From Flavobacteriales bacterium (GTDB lineage Bacteria; Bacteroidota; Bacteroidia; UBA10329): a DNA stretch of 46,526 nt. The stretch is from the NCBI GenBank assembly GCA_021739625.1, contig JAIPBJ010000014.1, positions 1-46,526 of the forward strand, written 5' to 3'. How positions within the stretch are numbered: the first letter of the stretch is position 1; each line of letters opens with the position of its first letter. Below the pieces are notes generated by a model. That model was not told the DNA's origin. It did not search any database and saw nothing but the letters and a program-made list of their open reading frames with translations. Made by a program: the position numbers and the translations under genes. Below are positions 24,934 to 34,900 of the stretch, piece after piece.

Positions 24934-26835
24934 ATGAGAACACCCCTCCTTGCCATTATCCTTTCCGCGCTTTTCATACTTCCCGTGGCCGCAGGCAGTG
25001 GCAAGGGCGGCAACCAGACCCTCGGCACCGTCAAGTATTCCCCCGAACCCGCTTACAAAGGCTTCAGCTACTATTCTCAATACGTGCCGATGACGGACAG
25101 CGTGCGTCTGGCCGTGGACGTCTTTCTTCCGAAGAAACTGGAGGAAGGCAAGAAGGTGCCGACCATCGTCTATTTCGTGCGGTATGTGCGCACTTTCCAA
25201 CTGAAAGCGTTCTGGAGGGGAATAAAGGACCCCGCCTTTGGCAGCGTGGCCGAGGAGGAGGTCAAGTTCTTCACCTCGCATGGTTATGCAGTGGCCATAG
25301 TTGACCTGCGTGGCACAGGGGCATCGTTCGGCCACCGCGACATGGAGTTCAGTCCGCAGGAAGTGAAGGACATGGGCGAAATGCTTGATTGGATAGTGAA
25401 AGAGCCGTGGAGCGATGGCAAGACGGCCACCACGGGCATTTCCTACACGGGTACCACGGCCGAGCTGGCCCTCATCACCAGGCATCCCTCGCTCAAGGCA
25501 TGTGTGCCACGCAGCAACATCTTCGACCTCTACACCGACATCGTCTATCCGGGCGGCATCCGCCAGTCCCCGTTCGTCAAGGTGTGGAAACTCACCACAA
25601 ATTCCCTCGATTTCAACACACTCGCTCCTTTGGGCAAGAAGGTCGAGACCTTCGTGAAATGGCCCAGCCCTGTGGATGGCGACAAGAAGGGCATTCTGCT
25701 GCAGCAGGCCATGGCCGAGCATAAGGCCAACTACGACATCTTCGATGGGCTGTACCGCATCAATTCGCGCAATGAGCCGGACAAGGGCTACGGAGCTGAG
25801 CTGACTGCGGACGATTGTAGCATCCACGCGCGCAAAGAGGACATTGAGGCCAGTGGAGTGCCCATTTTCCGAATCGGGGGCTGGTTCGATGGCGCACTTC
25901 CCAATTCGGTCTTCAAAGGTCTATGGAACACCAAGAACACCAAACGGGTGATGGTAGGCCCTTGGGATCACGGCCCCGGACAGCAATTCTCCAATTTCAC
26001 CGGAAACAAAGAGAAGGACATCAACATCGAGTTGGAGATTCTCCGTTTCCTCGACCATCATGTGAAGGGCATTGACACCGGATTGGACAACGAACCTCCC
26101 GTGAACTTCTACACCATGGGGTCTGAAAAGTGGCAGGCCACGGATGTATGGCCGCCAGCCACCGTGCAACCTCAGGAGTGGTTCTTCGGCAATGGAACGC
26201 TGACTTCCACGTCTGCCAAACCTGATACCATCAACTATGCCTGCAACTACACCACCACCACAGGCTACGGGGAGAAGGGCGGTGGCACCAGATGGAACTC
26301 GCTCACCGTTCTGTACAAATATGAGGACACCTTCTACGGCCCGCGCAACAGGCAGGACTCGCTGATGGTGGTCTTCGACAGCCCTGCGCTGACCGAGGAC
26401 ACCGAGATCACCGGCCACCCCGAAGTGACACTGAACGTCAGCACCACCACAGGTCACGGCCACCTTTTCGTCTATCTGGAGGAGGTGCTTCCCGATGGCA
26501 CCAGCCGCTACATCACCGAGGGGCAGCTGGACATCACCCATTTGAAGGTCTGCGTGAAAGGCGATTATGAATGCCGTTTCCCACAGCAGTCGTTCAAGTT
26601 GGAGGACCGCCAGCCATTGCAGCCCGGAGAGTTCCGCCCTGCATTGGTCAACCTCATCCCCACCAGCTACCTTGTGAAAAAGGGCAACCGTGTGCGTATA
26701 GCAGTGGGCACGGCCGATGTGGACCATTTTGATATTCCAGAGAAAAGCATCCGCCCGAACGAGTTACGGATACTTGTGGGCGAGGGGTCAGGGAGTTTGG
26801 CCAAACTCCCGGTCAACGGATTGAAAAATTTATGA
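24934..26835 (+). CDS. CocE/NonD family exported hydrolase (X-Pro dipeptidyl-peptidase S15 type)
   Basis: The product has 633 residues. A signal peptide ([20 protein letters not shown]) places it in the periplasm or outside. The alpha/beta-hydrolase domain contains [11 protein letters not shown] and the nucleophile elbow GISYTG (Ser170). The acid is Asp319 (IGGWFDGAL) and the base is His346 ([10 protein letters not shown]). After about residue 400 comes the jelly-roll C-terminal domain of the S15/CocE family ([20 protein letters not shown], then [18 protein letters not shown]). Members cleave Xaa-Pro peptides, or esters and amides such as glutaryl-7-ACA and cocaine analogues; the substrate here is unknown. 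It is divergent from lysS. The PGI/PMI gene follows after 19 bases, so a common transcript with PGI/PMI and lipB is possible. Confidence 0.93.
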   Translation: MRTPLLAIILSALFILPVAAGSGKGGNQTLGTVKYSPEPAYKGFSYYSQYVPMTDSVRLAVDVFLPKKLEEGKKVPTIVYFVRYVRTFQLKAFWRGIKDPAFGSVAEEEVKFFTSHGYAVAIVDLRGTGASFGHRDMEFSPQEVKDMGEMLDWIVKEPWSDGKTATTGISYTGTTAELALITRHPSLKACVPRSNIFDLYTDIVYPGGIRQSPFVKVWKLTTNSLDFNTLAPLGKKVETFVKWPSPVDGDKKGILLQQAMAEHKANYDIFDGLYRINSRNEPDKGYGAELTADDCSIHARKEDIEASGVPIFRIGGWFDGALPNSVFKGLWNTKNTKRVMVGPWDHGPGQQFSNFTGNKEKDINIELEILRFLDHHVKGIDTGLDNEPPVNFYTMGSEKWQATDVWPPATVQPQEWFFGNGTLTSTSAKPDTINYACNYTTTTGYGEKGGGTRWNSLTVLYKYEDTFYGPRNRQDSLMVVFDSPALTEDTEITGHPEVTLNVSTTTGHGHLFVYLEEVLPDGTSRYITEGQLDITHLKVCVKGDYECRFPQQSFKLEDRQPLQPGEFRPALVNLIPTSYLVKKGNRVRIAVGTADVDHFDIPEKSIRPNELRILVGEGSGSLAKLPVNGLKNL

Positions 26836-26854
26836 TTGAGATCAAGAGAAAGAA

Positions 26855-27841
26855 ATGAAAAAGCTGATTGAGGATTTTTCCAAACAACTGGCCGAGGCCA
26901 TCCGCATCGGGGGCGCATTCGACCCTTCAGAAACAGACCGTGGGTTCTCCAACGTGGTCATTTCGGGAATGGGAGGCTCAGGCATCGGGGGCACAATCGC
27001 TGCAGAAGTGATGGCCAAGGAGGCGGTCATCCCCATTGTGACCAACAACGGCTACACCACACCGGGTTTTGTGGATGAGGACACGCTGTTCATTGCCTGT
27101 TCCTATTCGGGGAACACTGAGGAAACGATATCGGCCACCGAACAGGCCGCCAAGTACGGAGCCAAGGTCGTGGTCATTGTGAGCGGGGGAAAACTGCTCG
27201 AAATGGCCAAAGAAAATGGCTGGGATTCCATTGTCATTCCCGGAGGACAGCCACCACGGGCCAGCTTCGGATTCTCGTTCCCACAGGTGCTGTTCGTACT
27301 CAATGCTTTTGGCATCATCTCCAATGATTTTGTGAAAGAACTGGAGGTCTCAATCTCACTTTTGGACGTGAATGAGCGTGCCATTCAGGAGGATGGGCGA
27401 GATGTGGCGGAGAAGCTCTTCGGGAAGATACCGGTGATCTATGCTGCAGATGGTTTCGGGGGAGTGGCCACCCGGTTCCGTCAGCAGGTGAACGAGAATG
27501 GCAAGATGCTCTGCTGGCACCATGTGATTCCAGAAATGAACCACAACGAACTGGTGGGATGGCGCACCGAGAATAACGACCTTGCAGTTGTCATCTTCAG
27601 AAACGACAAGGATCCTGACCGTATTCAGGCCCGGATGGAGATCAACAAGCAGACTTTCGCCCAGTACACCGACACCATTGTGGAGGTATGGTCGAAGGGC
27701 AACAGTGACCTCGAAAAAGCCATCTACCTCATCCACCTCGGAGACTGGATATCATTCTTCCTCGGTGAGAAGCGTGGGGTTGACATCATGGAGGTCAAGG
27801 TCATCGACCACCTGAAAGGCGAACTGGCCAAACTTGCATGA
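26855..27841 (+). CDS. Bifunctional phosphoglucose/phosphomannose isomerase
   Basis: The product has 328 residues, the typical length for the short bifunctional family. It has two SIS domains. The first begins VISGMGGSGIGGTIA (about 35-49) and contains the phosphate-binding SYSGNTEE (83-90) and a GGQPPRASFGFSF segment. The second holds the catalytic PEMNHNELVGW region, with the glutamate and histidine expected for ring opening and isomerisation. The enzyme interconverts fructose 6-phosphate with glucose 6-phosphate and mannose 6-phosphate in the cytoplasm. Its stop overlaps the lipB start by 4 bases (ATGA), which indicates translational coupling. Confidence 0.92.
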   Translation: MKKLIEDFSKQLAEAIRIGGAFDPSETDRGFSNVVISGMGGSGIGGTIAAEVMAKEAVIPIVTNNGYTTPGFVDEDTLFIACSYSGNTEETISATEQAAKYGAKVVVIVSGGKLLEMAKENGWDSIVIPGGQPPRASFGFSFPQVLFVLNAFGIISNDFVKELEVSISLLDVNERAIQEDGRDVAEKLFGKIPVIYAADGFGGVATRFRQQVNENGKMLCWHHVIPEMNHNELVGWRTENNDLAVVIFRNDKDPDRIQARMEINKQTFAQYTDTIVEVWSKGNSDLEKAIYLIHLGDWISFFLGEKRGVDIMEVKVIDHLKGELAKLA

Positions 27842-28545
27842 GCCACACCGTCCGTTTCGAGGACAAGGGTCTGATCGCCTACAAGGAGTGCTGGGATTAT
27901 CAGCTCTCCCTTTTTCAGGAAATGGTGGAGCGGAAGAAATGGAACGGCAACAATCCTGATTTTCCCAAGGCAACGGAGAGTACGCTCATCTTCTGCTCCC
28001 ACCCGCATGTCTATACCCTCGGCAAGAGCGGAAAGGAGGAGAATCTTCTTCTGAAAAAGTCCGAGCTCTCGCTGCACGGAGCGGAGTTCTATCATATCAA
28101 TCGAGGTGGTGACATTACCTATCACGGGCCGGGGCAGGTCGTGGGCTATCCCATCTTCGACCTCGACTTCTTCTTCCACGACATTCATCTTTTCATTGAG
28201 AAACTGGAGGATGCCATCATCGGCACCCTTGCGCATTACGGCATTGTGGCGGGGCGTGGGCCGAAGGGATTCACGGGCGTTTGGGTCGATTGGGAGAACC
28301 CCGTCAAGGCAAGGAAGATCTGCGCCTTCGGCATGCACACCAGTCGCTGGGTGACGATGCACGGCTTCGCGCTCAACGTGAACACAGACCTCAGCTATTA
28401 CCGCCACATCGTGCCCTGCGGCATTGACGACCGTGGGATCACCTCCATGCAGCAGGAGCTGGGCAGGGCAGTTGACGAGGAGGAGGTGAAGACTTTGCTG
28501 CGGTCGGAGATACTGTCGCAGCTTGCGATACAGGCGTTTTCTTAA
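27838..28545 (+). CDS. lipB: Octanoyl-[acyl-carrier protein]:protein N-octanoyltransferase
   Basis: The product has 235 residues. It transfers octanoate from ACP to the lipoyl domains of 2-oxoacid dehydrogenases and the glycine cleavage H protein, the first step of lipoate assembly. Family motifs are present: SHPHVYTLGKSG, the RGGDITYHGPGQ signature (89-100), and the catalytic pair Lys160 (VKARKICAFG) and Cys194 (HIVPCGIDDRGITS). The ATG overlaps the PGI/PMI stop codon. No lipA is in the window. The only unusual point is the operon partner, a sugar-phosphate isomerase. Confidence 0.97.
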   Translation: MSHTVRFEDKGLIAYKECWDYQLSLFQEMVERKKWNGNNPDFPKATESTLIFCSHPHVYTLGKSGKEENLLLKKSELSLHGAEFYHINRGGDITYHGPGQVVGYPIFDLDFFFHDIHLFIEKLEDAIIGTLAHYGIVAGRGPKGFTGVWVDWENPVKARKICAFGMHTSRWVTMHGFALNVNTDLSYYRHIVPCGIDDRGITSMQQELGRAVDEEEVKTLLRSEILSQLAIQAFS

Positions 28546-28690
28546 GTCTTGCGATGGTAACCGCAAAACTTCAATTGCAGCAACCTGCCCAACAGAGTTG
28601 ATATTTGCGGAACCGTTCAACTCTTCTGTGACTAAAGTAGCTGTGGCCCAATGGACGTAGGGAGACCTTTGCGGCCGAAAACCACCTCTC

Positions 28691-29488
28691 ATGGAAATCA
28701 TCGGCTACATCGCATCCATAGCCATCGGCATCGCTCTCGGTCTCATCGGTGGTGGTGGCAGCATCCTGACGGTTCCTGTTCTGGTCTATCTCTTCGGCCT
28801 CGATGCGGTGATGGCCACGGGCTACTCGCTCTTCATCGTGGGCCTTACGAGCGCGGTCGGGTCGGTGGGCTATTACCGCAAGGGACTGATCCATGTAAGG
28901 ACGGCCATCATCTTCGGCATACCGTCCATTGCAGCGGTCTATGCCACACGGGCGTTCATCGTGCCCGCCATTCCCGATGAGGTCTTCGCCATCGGTGGGT
29001 TGGTGATGACGAAGGGACTGCTGCTCATGCTGCTTTTCGCTGTGCTGATGATAGCGGCCTCCTACAGCATGATCCGCAAGGACGGGAAGAAGGTCGAGGA
29101 CAACGCTGGTGAACAGAAATTCAACTATCCGCTCATCCTTGCAGAAGGAGGTGTGGTAGGTGTGCTCACAGGACTTGTGGGTGCAGGCGGAGGTTTCCTC
29201 ATCATCCCTGCACTGGTGGTGCTGAGCAAACTGCCGATGAAGATGGCGGTGGGCACCTCACTGGCCATCATTGCGGCCAAGTCGTTGATCGGTTTCTCTG
29301 GCGAACTGGGCAGCGGCAACATCGACTGGAAGTTCCTGTTCACCGTCTCGGCCTTTGCCATTGTGGGCATCTTCGTGGGCACGGCCCTCTCCAAGAAGAT
29401 CGATGGGGCCAAGTTGAAGCCCGCCTTCGGGTGGTTCGTCCTCGTGATGGGGATTTACATCATCCTGAAGGAGACGGTGCTGAAGTAG
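28691..29488 (+). CDS. TauE/SafE family (sulfite exporter-like) membrane permease
   Basis: The product has 265 residues with about eight hydrophobic helices in two similar halves. The first half starts IGIALGLIGGGGSILTVPVL, and the second carries the matching VGVLTGLVGAGGGFLIIPAL. These paired G-G-GG-P motifs define the TauE/SafE family, whose members export sulfite, sulfoacetate or other organosulfur anions. A short charged loop (RKDGKKVEDNAGEQ) separates the halves. No sulfur-metabolism gene is nearby, so the substrate is open. A box GACCTTTG at 28664-28671 lies 19 bases before the ATG. The gene is convergent with rsmI. Confidence 0.93.
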   Translation: MEIIGYIASIAIGIALGLIGGGGSILTVPVLVYLFGLDAVMATGYSLFIVGLTSAVGSVGYYRKGLIHVRTAIIFGIPSIAAVYATRAFIVPAIPDEVFAIGGLVMTKGLLLMLLFAVLMIAASYSMIRKDGKKVEDNAGEQKFNYPLILAEGGVVGVLTGLVGAGGGFLIIPALVVLSKLPMKMAVGTSLAIIAAKSLIGFSGELGSGNIDWKFLFTVSAFAIVGIFVGTALSKKIDGAKLKPAFGWFVLVMGIYIILKETVLK

Positions 29489-29493
29489 CATCA

Positions 29494-30168
29494 TCAATGC
29501 AATGCCGTCCCCAGCACCACCACGAATTCCCCTCGCACCCCATTGTGATTGAAATGGGCGAGCACCTCTGAGATGCTTCCGCGCACCGTCTCCTCATACA
29601 TCTTGGAGATCTCGCGCGAGACGCTGATGGGCCTTTCGGGGCCACACACCTCTTGCAGTTGCTCCAACGTTTTGAGGAGTTTGTGTGGGGACTCATAGAG
29701 TATGACCGTGCAGGGCATGGCCGCGATGGCCGCAATGCGAGTGGCGCGGCCTTTCTTGGGAGGAAGGAATCCTTCGAAGAAGAACTTGTCGCTGGGCAGG
29801 CCCGAATTGACAAGCGCTGGGACAAAGGCAGTGGCCCCCGGCAGCGTGATGACTGTGACACCCGCCTTTGCTGCTTCGCGGACGAGCAGGAACCCCGGAT
29901 CGGAGATGCCCGGAGTGCCGGCATCGGTCACCATGGCCATATCCTCGCCCATCGCCATGCGTTCCACCAGCCGCTCTACCATGCGGTGCTCGTTGTTCTG
30001 ATGCAGCGCGAACATCCTGGTGGGGATGTCGAAATGCCGGAGCAGATTGCCTGTTACTCGGGTGTCCTCGGCCAGAATGGTCTGCACATTGCGCAGCACC
30101 TCGATGGCGCGGAAGGTCATGTCCTGAAGGTTTCCCACAGGCGTGGGAACCATGTAGAGCGTGGCCAT
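29494..30168 (-). CDS. rsmI: 16S rRNA (cytidine-1402-2'-O)-methyltransferase
   Basis: The product has 224 residues of the tetrapyrrole methylase fold. It carries YMVPTPVGNLQDMTFRAIEV, LAEDTRVTGNLLRHF, VTDAGTPGISDPGF and LPGATAFVPALV, then FEGFLPPKKGRATR, YESPHKLLKTL and REISKMYEE, all diagnostic of RsmI. It 2'-O-methylates C1402 of 16S rRNA with S-adenosylmethionine. The C-terminal helical extension found in E. coli RsmI is absent. Its ATG shares one base with the stop of the upstream peptidase gene (TGATG), so the two are translated from one message. Confidence 0.97.
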   Translation of the reverse strand: MATLYMVPTPVGNLQDMTFRAIEVLRNVQTILAEDTRVTGNLLRHFDIPTRMFALHQNNEHRMVERLVERMAMGEDMAMVTDAGTPGISDPGFLLVREAAKAGVTVITLPGATAFVPALVNSGLPSDKFFFEGFLPPKKGRATRIAAIAAMPCTVILYESPHKLLKTLEQLQEVCGPERPISVSREISKMYEETVRGSISEVLAHFNHNGVRGEFVVVLGTALH

Positions 30169-31442
30169 CAGAAGAACGAAGTGAATTCTACCAGAAGGCG
30201 GAACAGTCCTTGGAATCCGGCCAACGAAAGCCCCTCGGGCCGGTCGTTGGGATCGTGGTAGGAGGCCGATCCGCCAAGGGTGTAGATGTAAAAGGCAGGC
30301 ACGCCCATTTCGGTGAAGGGATGGTGATCGGAGTTGGCCGCCCTGCCGCGCGACTCCACCTTGGGCAGATATTTTCCCACACCGTTGAGATAGACCAACT
30401 TGTCGAATTGTTTCCTGTGAACAGCGCCATTCACCACTTTGACACCATCATCTCCAGTGCCTACAATGTCGAGATTGACGAGAAAAACGATGTCGGTCAA
30501 AGGGAAAACAGGATGTTCCACATAATGTGTACTGCCCAAGAGTCCGATCTCCTCGCCAGCGAATGCGATGAATGCGATGTTGTGCAACGGGGCGTTCTCG
30601 GGCATGGAGAAGTGCTTGGCAAGCGAAAGCAGCATGGTGACCCCGCTGGCATTGTCGTTGGCCCCCGGAAAAATTGTATTGCAGCCCATTTTGCCCAGAT
30701 GGTCGTAGTGGGCCGTGAAAACGATGGTGCTGTCGCACCCGCTGGTGCCGGGAGTGTAGGCCAGCACGTTCTGCGTGCGGTGTTTCTTGAGGAGTTTGGC
30801 CTCAGTATTCACACTGATGCGCTGTGGCCTTGTCGAGAGAAAGCTGTCACGCACGGTGAACTCCGGCAGGTCGCCCTGATTCGCACTGACATGCCATGTG
30901 AGTTTGGTGTCGGAGGAACGGATGAACAATTGGGCCCCCGCCCGCTTAAGGCCCTTGAGCAATTCTCCTCTGATGGGCCGGGGAAGCGAGCGTACAAGAC
31001 TGTCGGGCAGCACCACTGCCCCGGATAGCACGAGCGTGCTGTCCATCATCCTTCCCGATGGGGCGATGGCGGGCAGTTTCTCCAGATAGGTGACGGCCCA
31101 ATCGCCTTTCACCGAAGGGGCGTCAGGTGCAATGATGTAGTCGGTGCCCGGCACGAGTTCTGTGCCGTCCAACCTCAGCTCCATTTTCCCGGGGAAGGAA
31201 TTGACAGCGATGAAAAAGGTCTGGTAATGATTGTAGTCCCAAGCCTGCAGGTCAAGTTCCTTGAACTGCTCTTCTATGTAAAAGGCCGCCTCATTGTCAC
31301 CGTCATCCACATAGCCACGTCCGCCCAGTCGTTCGCTGCACAGCGTTGTCAGCACCTCATGCATATATGCAGTGTCTTGCGCCTGCACAGTGGCAGACAG
31401 CAGCACAGCGATCAAGGGCAACAAAAACCTGCGTTGGATCAT
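30168..31442 (-). CDS. Exported M28 family zinc aminopeptidase
   Basis: The product has 424 residues from MIQRRFLLPL. A signal peptide ends at TVQAQ (about 22). A PA-like insert domain occupies about 85-215. The zinc peptidase core has all expected ligands: His245 (FTAHYDHLG), Asp263 (GANDNASGV), the catalytic Glu297 and ligand Glu298 (FAGEEIG), Asp325 (NLDIVG) and a histidine in SDHHPF (373-374). It probably trims peptides in the periplasm or at the surface. There is no T9SS sorting domain. The -7 box TATTTTTG ends only five bases before the ATG, so its mRNA is predicted to be leaderless. rsmI follows with a TGATG overlap. Confidence 0.93.
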   Translation of the reverse strand: MIQRRFLLPLIAVLLSATVQAQDTAYMHEVLTTLCSERLGGRGYVDDGDNEAAFYIEEQFKELDLQAWDYNHYQTFFIAVNSFPGKMELRLDGTELVPGTDYIIAPDAPSVKGDWAVTYLEKLPAIAPSGRMMDSTLVLSGAVVLPDSLVRSLPRPIRGELLKGLKRAGAQLFIRSSDTKLTWHVSANQGDLPEFTVRDSFLSTRPQRISVNTEAKLLKKHRTQNVLAYTPGTSGCDSTIVFTAHYDHLGKMGCNTIFPGANDNASGVTMLLSLAKHFSMPENAPLHNIAFIAFAGEEIGLLGSTHYVEHPVFPLTDIVFLVNLDIVGTGDDGVKVVNGAVHRKQFDKLVYLNGVGKYLPKVESRGRAANSDHHPFTEMGVPAFYIYTLGGSASYHDPNDRPEGLSLAGFQGLFRLLVEFTSFF

Positions 31443-31447
31443 GATGG

Positions 31448-31455
31448 CAAAAATA
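31448..31455 (-). promoter_or_regulatory. Bacteroidota -7 box (TATTTTTG) directly at the M28 start codon
   Basis: This is a perfect TAnnTTTG box, five bases before the ATG. With the usual distance to the transcription start, the message would begin at or within a few bases of the ATG. Confidence 0.55.
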
Positions 31456-31514
31456 GGGGACAAGGCGAAAGGCAAGTAGGATAGGGTGGATCAAAACCCA
31501 GTCACGGCCAATTC

Positions 31515-31688
31515 TCACTTCAACCCCACCTTGTACCCCATCTGTTCCAGAATGCCAAAGATCAGTTCCTGGTCGGGTTTGATGGTGACGGAGCGTGAGC
31601 GCAGGATTACGGGGTCGATCTCTTCATCCCGGATGCGAGACACCATTTTGAGGTCGTTGTGTTGCCTCAGCACGCCATTCAGATGGAC
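31515..31688 (-). pseudogene. Orphan second copy of the dnaE 3' end
   Basis: The minus-strand frame is open from a TAA (31689-31691) to TGA at 31515-31517. Its last 31 residues match the end of DnaE at 28 positions: VILRSRSVT, KPDQELI, EQMGYKVGLK. The three changes are conservative (V/I, Y/F, Q/L), and several third positions differ too. Homology continues more weakly about 15 residues upstream (KMVSRIRDEEID against KVAFRITDQEGD) and then fades. The copy lies 461 bases downstream of the real dnaE stop, in the same orientation. It has no start or upstream polymerase part, so it is a remnant and not a gene. The divergence pattern suggests an old, once functional copy and not a recent duplication. 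Confidence 0.85.
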
Positions 31689-31824
31689 TTAGTGACCGTT
31701 CATCATGCTTATGAGGCCGTTCTACCTTTTTTTCACGACCTTCTGTCTGTTCAATTGGAGGTTCTCTGTGCTTTACTCGACCTTCTCTCTGTTTTTCTCG
31801 AACTCCTCAAGCCCATTGAGCGCC

Positions 31825-31868
31825 TTTCAGGAACCGTTCACAGGCCGTTCAGAGCGTGTTCAAACGCG
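31825..31868. repeat. Four TTCA words phased every 11 bases
   Basis: TTTCA at 31825 and GTTCA at 31836, 31847 and 31858 recur at exactly 11-base intervals with varied bases between. The surrounding 31692-31975 has no gene that I can support. Confidence 0.5.
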
Positions 31869-31975
31869 TTATTCCCCCAATAATCCCGTAAGGATGACAT
31901 GATTGTAGAAACGGACGGTGGTGTGGAATGCCGTCCCAACATCGTTGGGGGCTACATAGAACATGATTTCCAGAG

Positions 31976-34900
31976 TCACTTCAACCCCACCTTATACCCC
32001 ATCTGTTCCTGAATGCCGTAGATCAGTTCCTGATCGGGTTTCACGGTGACGGAGCGTGAGCGCAGGATGACACGGTCGCCCTCCTGGTCGGTGATGCGGA
32101 ACGCCACCTTGCACGGGCCGGGGTGCGCGCTGAACAGCGTCTCCAGCTCGGCCACCTGCTGCGGCAGCACCTCAGACAGCGGCAGGTCTATCGTGATGCC
32201 CTGCACTTTCTTGTCCATCAGCGAGGGAAGCAGTTCGATGCCCACCATCTTGAGTTCCTTCTCGGGCGGGCGGGCATCGTCCTTGCCGCGCCAGCGCTCC
32301 TTCCATACTGCGCGCACATAGAGGAAGAACCCATCGCTGAAGAACTCGCGCCATTTGGTGTAGTCCTCTCCGAAGAGGCGGATCTCCAGCGTGCCCTCGT
32401 GATCCTCCAGCTCGAAGATGCCAAAGGGGTTGCCGTTCTTGCTCATGCGGTGCTGCACGCCCGTCACTATGCCCGCGAACTTCCACTCGGTGGGAATGTT
32501 CTGCGCCTCGGGGGTCTGCACATGGGTGAGGTTGGAGTTGCACCAGGTGGCGATGGCCAGCTTGTGCTCGTCCAGCGGGTGGCCGCTGATGTAAACGCCC
32601 ACCACCTCACGCTCGGCCTTCAGGGCCTGAATGTTGCCCCACGGTTCGCAGACGGGGGCGGTGGGTTCGGCCAGCTGCACGGACGACTCGTCACCGAAGA
32701 GCGACACCTGTGCCGAGTTGATGCTCTCCTGATGGCTCTGGCCGTATTTGATGGCCTTTTCGAGGAAGGTCGTGGTACCATCGTTGTGGAAATACATGGC
32801 GCGGTGGCTGCCCGCGAAAGAGTCGAACGCGCCCGCCACCGCAAGGCTTTCCAGCGCCTTCTTGTTGGCCGCCCGCAGGTCGATGCGCTTGCTGAGGTCG
32901 AAGATGCTGATGTAGGGGCCGTTGGCCTCGCGCTCGTTGACGATGGCCTCCACCGCGCCCTCGCCCACGCCCTTCACCGCACCGAGGCCGAAGCGCACCT
33001 CGCCCTTGGCATTCACCGCGAACTTGTAGCGGCTTTCGTTGATGTCGGGCCCAAGCACGGGAACGCCCATCCTGCGGCATTCGTCCATGAAGAAGGTCAC
33101 CTTCTTCAGGTCGTTCATGTTGTGCGTGAGCACCGAGGCCATGTATTCCGCAGGGTAGTTCGACTTGAGGTAGCCCGTGTGGTAGGCCACCACACTGTAG
33201 CAGGTGCTGTGGCTCTTGTTGAAGGCATACTGCGCGAACGCCTCCCAATCCGTCCAGATCTTCTCCAGCTTGTCCTGAGGATGGCCCTTCTCCATCGCTC
33301 CCTTGAGAAATTTGGGCTTCAGCTCGTCCAGATCCTTGCGGATCTTCTTGCCCATCGCCTTGCGCAGCTTGTCGGCCATGCCCTTGGTGAAATCAGCCAG
33401 CTTCTGCGATAGCAGCATCACCTGTTCCTGATAGACCGTGATGCCATAGGTCTCGGCCAGATAGCCTTCCATCTCGGGCAGGTCGTACACCACGGGCTCG
33501 CGGCCCAGTTTCCGGGCTATGAAATCGGGGATGTATTCGATGGGTCCCGGACGGTACAGCGCGTTCATGGCGATGAGGTCACCGAACTTGTCGGGCATCA
33601 GGTTGCGCAGGTGCTTCTGCATCCCGGCCGACTCGAACTGGAACGTGCCGTTGGTATGCCCCTTCTGATAAAGCTCGTAGGTCTTGGCATCATCGAGCGG
33701 AATGGTGTCGGGGTCGATGTCGATGTTGTGCCGCTGCTTGACGAGGAGGATGGCATCCTTGATGATGCTGAGGGTCTTCAGCCCCAGAAAGTCCATCTTG
33801 AGCAGGCCCGCATTCTCCACCACGCTGTTGTCGAACTGCGTGAGCGACAGGTCTGAGTCCTTGGCGGTGGTCACAGGCACGTGGCCTGTGATGTCGCTTG
33901 GGGTGATGATGACCCCGCAGGCATGTACGCCCGTGTTGCGCAGCGAGCCTTCGAGCACCCGTGCCTGTTGGATCACCTGCGCCATCGTGTCGTTGCCCTC
34001 GGCCAATTTCTTCAGCTCAGCGATCATCTGGAGCTTTTCCCCATCACCATTCAGAACCTCTTTCAACTTCTTTTCATCGGAAGAGAAGATCTGGGCCAAG
34101 GTGATGAGGTCGGGGATGAGCTTGGCAATGCGGTCGGCATCGGACAAAGGCAGGTTCATCACGCGGGCGGTGTCGCGGATGGCCGATTTGGCCGCCATGC
34201 TGCCGTAGGTGATGATCTGCGCCACCTGATTCTTCCCATACTTCTTCACCACCCAGTCGATGACCTTGCCGCGCCCCTCATCGTCAAAGTCGATGTCGAT
34301 ATCGGGCAGCGACACACGGTCGGGGTTCAGAAATCTTTCGAACAGCAGGTCGTACTTGATGGGATCCACATTGGTGATGCCGATGCAGTAGGCCACCACA
34401 GAACCGGCTGCAGATCCACGGCCAGGCCCAACGCTCACGCCCATGTTCCGCGCTTCGGCACAGAAATCCTGCACAATGAGGAAGTAGCCCGGATAGCCTG
34501 TGAAATCGATGACGCCCAGTTCGAAGTCGATGCGTTCACGGATCTCGTCTGTGATTTCCGTGTAACGTTTTTTCGCCCCCTCGTATGCCAGGTGGGTAAG
34601 GTAGGCCATCTCGCCCTGCTTGCTCCCTCTTTCCGCGCCCGCAGCCTCCAAGAACTCTTCTGGGATGTCGAATTTGGGAAGCAGCACGTCCTGTTTCAGC
34701 TTGAAATTCTCCACCTTGCCCATTATCTCGGTGATGGTCGCGAACGCCTCGGGCACCTCCGCAAAGAGGGCCTTCATCTCCTTCTGATCCCTGAAATAGA
34801 ACTGGTCGTTGGGGAACTGACGGTCGATGTATTCCAGCCCCCGCGATGGCTCGTTGATGCGCACTCCCTCCTTCACGCACTGGAGGATCTTCTGGGCCTT

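Noticed and set aside
24847-25827. Large in-frame N-terminal extension of lysS (total frame 898 codons)
   Set aside because: It runs antisense through the CocE-type hydrolase gene and includes the promoters of both genes. LysRS begins normally at [10 protein letters not shown] (24846).
29868-31028. 386-codon plus-strand frame opposite rsmI and the M28 peptidase
   Set aside because: It is antisense to two genes with full catalytic motifs and starts with arginine/cysteine-rich nonsense composition.
31659-31883. Plus-strand 74-codon frame between the orphan dnaE tail and dnaE
   Set aside because: It overlaps the antisense of the dnaE remnant, lacks a promoter box, and has no recognisable domain or host-like codon pattern.
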